Below, piece after piece: positions 49,901 through 55,900 of a stretch of DNA of 64,000 nucleotides (positions are counted from its first letter, which is position 1; the number at the start of each line of letters is the position of its first letter). The notes beneath the pieces are model-generated. The model was not told the DNA's origin, did not search any database, and worked only from the letters and a program-made list of their open reading frames with translations. The position numbers and the translations under genes are program-made. This DNA is from Siphonodentalium dalli (taxonomy: Eukaryota; Mollusca; Scaphopoda; Gadilida; Siphonodentaliidae): assembly GCA_032622095.1 (NCBI GenBank), contig CP136061.1, positions 6,398,734 to 6,462,733 of the forward strand, read 5' to 3'.

Positions 49901-52900
49901 TGGCTAGTATGACAGGACATTCTGCTGGTGTAGCACAGGGTCTCACACAGGTGTGATTAATAGTGATTTGTACGATCAGGTGGGTGCTAGTGGCTAGTAT
50001 GACAGGACATTCTGCTGGTGTAACTCAGGGTCTCACACAGGTGTGATTAATAGTGATTTGTACGATCAGGTGGGTGCTAGTGGCTAGTATGACAGGACAT
50101 TCTGCTGGTGTAGCACAGGGTCTCACCCAGGTGTGATTTATAGTGATTTGTACGATCAGGTGGGTGCTAGTGGCTAGTATGACAGGACATTCTGCTGGTG
50201 TAACTCAGGGTCTCACACAGGTGTGATTTATTGTGATTTGTACGATCAGGTGGGTGCTAGTGGCTAGTATGACAGGACATTCTGCTGGTGTAACTCAGGG
50301 TCTCACACAGGTGTGATTTATAGTGATTTGTACGATCAGGTGGGTGCTAGTGGCTAGTATGACAGGACATTCTGCTGGTGTAACTCAGGGTCTCACACAG
50401 GTGTGATTTATTGTGATTTGTACGATCGGGTGGGTGCTAGTGTTGCAGGACATATTGGTTGTGATCATACTCACTAGGCATTTGGTTTGGTATTGGGAGA
50501 TACACAAACTGATAGCAAATTTTGTTAACCCTTTATTTACTAAATGGATGTTACCATTCAGTTATAAAAGTGTTCATTGGAACATTATTAATTTGGAGTG
50601 ATGTTCAGGTAATAAAAGCTGATGACCGACAGATGGAAAGCTAACACAAGTGAAGATGGATCCATATTCTTTGGAATGAAATGTTCAGATAATGAACTTA
50701 TTATCTGAACAGTTCCTAACGGAACTACTCGTCAAAGAGTATTTAGTATCGAAAGGGATAAAGAGACTCAAGGGCTTTGCATTGCTTTGTGTGTCTGACA
50801 TTTGCAGAATTAGTTTGCCTGGTCAGGTGAGTGGTGACCCATATGTACCAATTTTTCTTCATATCTTCTAAGCTGATAAGGAACGCTCTTTATTGTTCAT
50901 ATTTGCCTCTTTAAGTCGTCTGAAGTCAACGGCATCTAACTTTTGACACTCTATGGGTCAATTTACCCCCCCCCCCCCCCCCCCCATCTTTCAATTTTCA
51001 CAGACAAGATTGCAAGATTTTATTAAGAATTAGTGCCATTTTAAGACATCTGATGTCAACGGGACCTATCTAATAAGATTTTCGGGGTCAAATTACCTCT
51101 ATATACAAATTTTCAGCTCCGATGGACCAGCCGTTTCTGTATAAACGATCAGTTATTGATTACCGGCGGTAGATTAAAACCTTTCAAGTTTGACAGTGCT
51201 TGTCGCTAGTAGTCCCTCATGTCACGTCACATGATGGAACATTAACTATCCAGACTGCATAATCAATTCCCTGCATGGCCCGGATAGATTGTCTGGTGTA
51301 TCCATGAGAATTAAAGTACTACTAATCAGTTAATAATTTATTTGGCCGCAAAGTCGACCCAACGAAGCAAGATCCACAGACACAAAGAACACATGCAGTC
51401 CAAATACAAACAAGACAAATAATAAGCGACACATGTTAAAACAATACACATGCTACATATGTAAGTGATTTGACAAACTCAAACTAAATAAATACACACA
51501 TGGACACACACATAAACATAATAAATAAGCAACTGAAGGACATGCAACAGTTAATCAATTCATGCAATACTCTGTTCATTGTGCCAATTCTATTTACACC
51601 AACTTTACTGACTTCAAAGCCGCTGGTACACGATAAGCGCACTGGTATGAATTTACCATTGCTTTCAATTCAAAACTGACTATAAAATAGCCATCAACAG
51701 ATTATCTCATTTTGTGAATATACAATCTACCCTTAATTGGGTGGGAGGGCTTGGGAATTTTTTTTACTAGCCCTGTTAGGCTCTCAAATCGGAAGACCTT
51801 GCTTCGTTGGAGTCAATTTACTGAATGACAATACAATGAATTCGCGCGAAAAAGGTGTGATAGCTCATTAATTAACTGCGCCAATAATTTCCTCGATAGA
51901 GCAACCAATGAGCGAATGAATAGCGCTCTCTTATTGGATATGCAAATGAGGGTTTCTCTATCTGTGATTAGCGACACTAGTCTTGTCAGGTACCTCTCTG
52001 ATTTGATTTCTATGCCTAAACCACTTGGGAATTATGCAATTTGTAAACAAATACTACCATGATGAACTTTAAATCGGCATAACTTCAGTTGCGAACGGCC
52101 TGTCACAAACAAAAATTTGGCACCCTGCTCAGTGGATTAGCGGCGATCGAAAACGATAAAAAAAACATCTAGATGGGAGTATTATGCTTTAACTATAATA
52201 ATACATATACTACCACATATAAATAATGGGTCTGATTTCTTATCATAGACTTTCTATTTCCCGAACCACAGATAAAATTGTCCAATCGAACTGATAAACC
52301 AAGTGCAATGTGACGTACAGTAACGCCCTAAGTAATCGACCCCTTAACCACAGCAGAATTATGGGTAACTTTTCAGGATTTAGTCGGAAATATGGGAGAG
52401 CTTTCCGATGAATGGCAACAAGCTATATTTCTGACTAAATCCTGAAAAGTTACCCATAATTCTGCTGTGGTTAAAGGGTCGATTACTTAGGGCGTTACTG
52501 TAATTTGGGGTAAGCCTGCACACTACCTGGAAATGACATTTCAAAGAGACTACGATAGTATGATTCTGATGTTTTCACAAACTACTCGTCAATGAGTATT
52601 TAGTAAAGAATTTAGGTTTAATATATTATAAACATTTGTTTCTGTTTATTAATTTCAGAATCTGTTTCATGAGAATGGTTGTTTGTCGAGATTGAACAAG
52701 CTGCTGAAATACCATGCCATGGCTTTCTTAAAGGTCGGCTTCATGTCATCGCAGTCTGTCATATCTTCCACCGCCACGTCAATCAACAATTTGTCGATGA
52801 ATGAAGACAATCATAAAGTTCTCAAGGTACAACAGTGAGTAGTATCGGAGAGTGATACTTTAATTCCCATGTCGCTATATTATCCCTATTTTCTTATCGA

Positions 52901-55900
52901 TTTTGTTTCGATTAACCGTTTACCCAACAAAACGGCCAAAACCGCCCAAATAAAGCTTCAACAGCCTAAAATATCTTCGGTCTGTCTCAATAAAACCATA
53001 CAAATATGGATATCATTGGAACCGGCTCATTGACCACATTGTGATGGTTACAGTTATGCCCTGTGCCAATGCATTCTCTTATATATGCGAGTCGACCATA
53101 GGTCGCCTCGCATATATAAGAGAATGCATTGGCCTAAAAAAAATCTTTTTTTAACACTTTTTACCATTTTTTCTTACATTCTTTAACAATTTTATAATTT
53201 TTAATGTGTTAAGCCAATGCATTCTCTTATATATGCGAGGCGACCTATGGTCGACTCGTATATATAATAGAATGCATTGGCACAGGGCCGTTATGTTGGG
53301 TAAAGGGTTAACATTTCATGACGGGAGCTGCGCTGGTGCAGCATTAAAGTTCATATGCCAGGACATTCTCTTATAAAAATGTATGTCTCCCATATGGAGT
53401 CTCACATATATAAGATAATGCACTTGCTTACAAGGTCAAGGTAAATATTGTTAAGCCAATATATTCTCTTGTATATGCGAGGAACCCTATGGGGGACTCG
53501 CATATATAAGAGAATGCATTGGTGCTAGGTTTTTGCAAAATTTCAGGATGCTCCAGTGATGAAAAGGTTAAACATCTTCAGAGACAGTTGGCGGTAGAAT
53601 GATTTGTGATTTGAGTCTCGCTTATATACATGTACCCTTGGATGAGGTATGCTGTGTTCTGATTGGCCAAGTGAGAATACTAAATGTTGATTGGTTGGAT
53701 TAATCAGCCTCAGGATTTGCGGTGGGGGTGCTTGGGGTCAGTTAGCCTCAGGAGGCTATTATCAATGTCGGAAATGCAACAAATGTGCAATGCCCAGAAA
53801 ATGTATAATGAATTTTCTATAACTTCAAGCTATTTTACTTGCACGCATTGCATTCTCTTCAATTTAATCTTCAAAATTATGTTCCATTATTAAAGTAAAA
53901 TCATAACAGTTTCTGAATGACAACACCTCTATGGAGCCCCAGGCAGAGAGAATGATGCACTAATGACTGTCGTCTGCTTAGGTCCATGTGAGGCTCCATA
54001 CGGGAGTGTTATATAACATAACAGTTTCAGACTTACAACACCTCTATGGAGCCCCAGACAGAGAGAATGATGCACTAATGACTGTCGTCTGCTCGGCTTA
54101 GGTCCATGTGAGGCTCCATACGGGAGTGTTATATATAAGAGTTGCAGACTGAAAACACCTCTATGGAGCCCCAGACTGAGAGAACAATGCACTAATGACT
54201 GTCGTCTGTGTGGGGCTCCATACAGGAGTGTTATATAACATAACAGTTTCAGACTGACAACAGCTCTTTATTTTCTTTCCATGGTCTACAGATGCAATTA
54301 TTGCATGACCGCTGATTAATAAAATTGAACTGGGACGAACGAATCTCAAATTTACCAGAATATACTGGAAAATATATGAAACAAAACAAAAGTTTTTTCA
54401 TCAACAGAGTTTCAAATTGGACAAATCCTACATCTATACATATCAAAGATTATGTTGGATGTTATTTTCTCACTGTTAACCCTTTACCCAACAAAACGGC
54501 CAAAACCGCCCAAATAAAGCTTCAACAGCCTAAAATATCTTCGGTCTGTCTCAATAAAACCATACAAATATGGATATCATTGGAACCGGTTCATTGACCA
54601 CATTGTGATAGTTACAGTTATGCCCTGTGCCAATGCATTCTCTTATATATGCGAGTCGACCATATGTCGCCTCGCATATATAAGAGAATGCATTGGCCTA
54701 AAAAAAATCCTTTTTTTAACACTTTTTACCACTTTTTCTTACATTTTTAACAATTTTTATAATATTTTTCTACAATCTTTGACGATTTTATCATTTTTAA
54801 TATGTGTTAAGCCAATGCATTCTCTTATATATGCGAGGCGTCCTATGGTCGACTCGCATATATAAGAGAATGCATTGGCACAGGGCCGTTCTGTTGAGTA
54901 AAGGGTTAATGCCTGCTTTAGTCCTTGTAGCCCAAGAAATAGCTTGTCGTTATCGGTTCGTGGTTTGATCTGAAGGTCCCTATCTCGTTATCGGTTCGTG
55001 GTTTGATCTGAAGGTCCCTATTTGACCATGTCGATTATGACTCAATTTGTGTATATATCTCATCCCTTTATGTATTCTGTGAATCAACCTGGTGGACTTG
55101 GAAAGTCTGGTCCTTTTAATCAACACAAGAAGAAACCCACTTTTATCGTCCCAATTCTCTAAAAAGCCCCTCTATCTAAGTTTGTCATGTATAATACGTT
55201 AAAGACATGTTATGGATTGTTCGGGTGCATGGAACTGATAAATTAGTACTCAGTCGCTATGCCAACTGGGGGATTATAGTATTCTACTAACATCGCCCAA
55301 AATCTCGAAATAAATCGACCGTGCAACTCCATAGAAAACACTGTCTGAACTACGCTCAATTGTAAATGTTTACATGTCGATTCAGGACGCAACAATCGGC
55401 GATAAACTAACGCAAATGATTTTGGCATCGATACTCATTGCATTTAATAAATATATAAGACTGACGGTGTGTGTTGTAAATTTGGATTAATGTTCATAAA
55501 TATAACTTCTTTGAGCAAGATTATTCTCCATTTCTATCTGATCACTCAACCGGAGTGTTTCACATCACTTTAAGCCACTGAATCATGGAAATCTTCCATG
55601 TAGGATTGTTTTAAGATACCTCAAAAGTCTTACCAAATTATGTTTTTATAATTTTGGGGTTTGAACAAGCAATGTTTGTTTAATATATAAATCATATACC
55701 CCATATCCACATGATTGCAATTTGCATACCGTCACTCATTTAGCATGCATGCATGATGAACCTGTCAGTCACCCACGCACATAGTTTGAACTGTTGAACG
55801 TCAATTTTATGTTGTTGATGACACCTCTATGGAGCCCCAGACCGAGAGAATGATGCACTGATGACTGTTGTCTGCTTGGGTCCGTGTGAGGCTCCATATG

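Noticed and set aside
41567-49946. Many minus-strand frames encoding a 30-residue repeat (CATPAECPVILATSTHLIVQ)
   Set aside because: The 90-bp unit is a multiple of 3, so frames stay open by arithmetic. Units with the TAACTC variant place TGA in this frame in about half of all copies, and the array is intronic to a gene on the other strand.
41426-50440. CRISPR-like look of regularly spaced conserved and variable blocks
   Set aside because: The whole 90-bp unit is conserved, with no unique spacers; this is a eukaryotic minisatellite.
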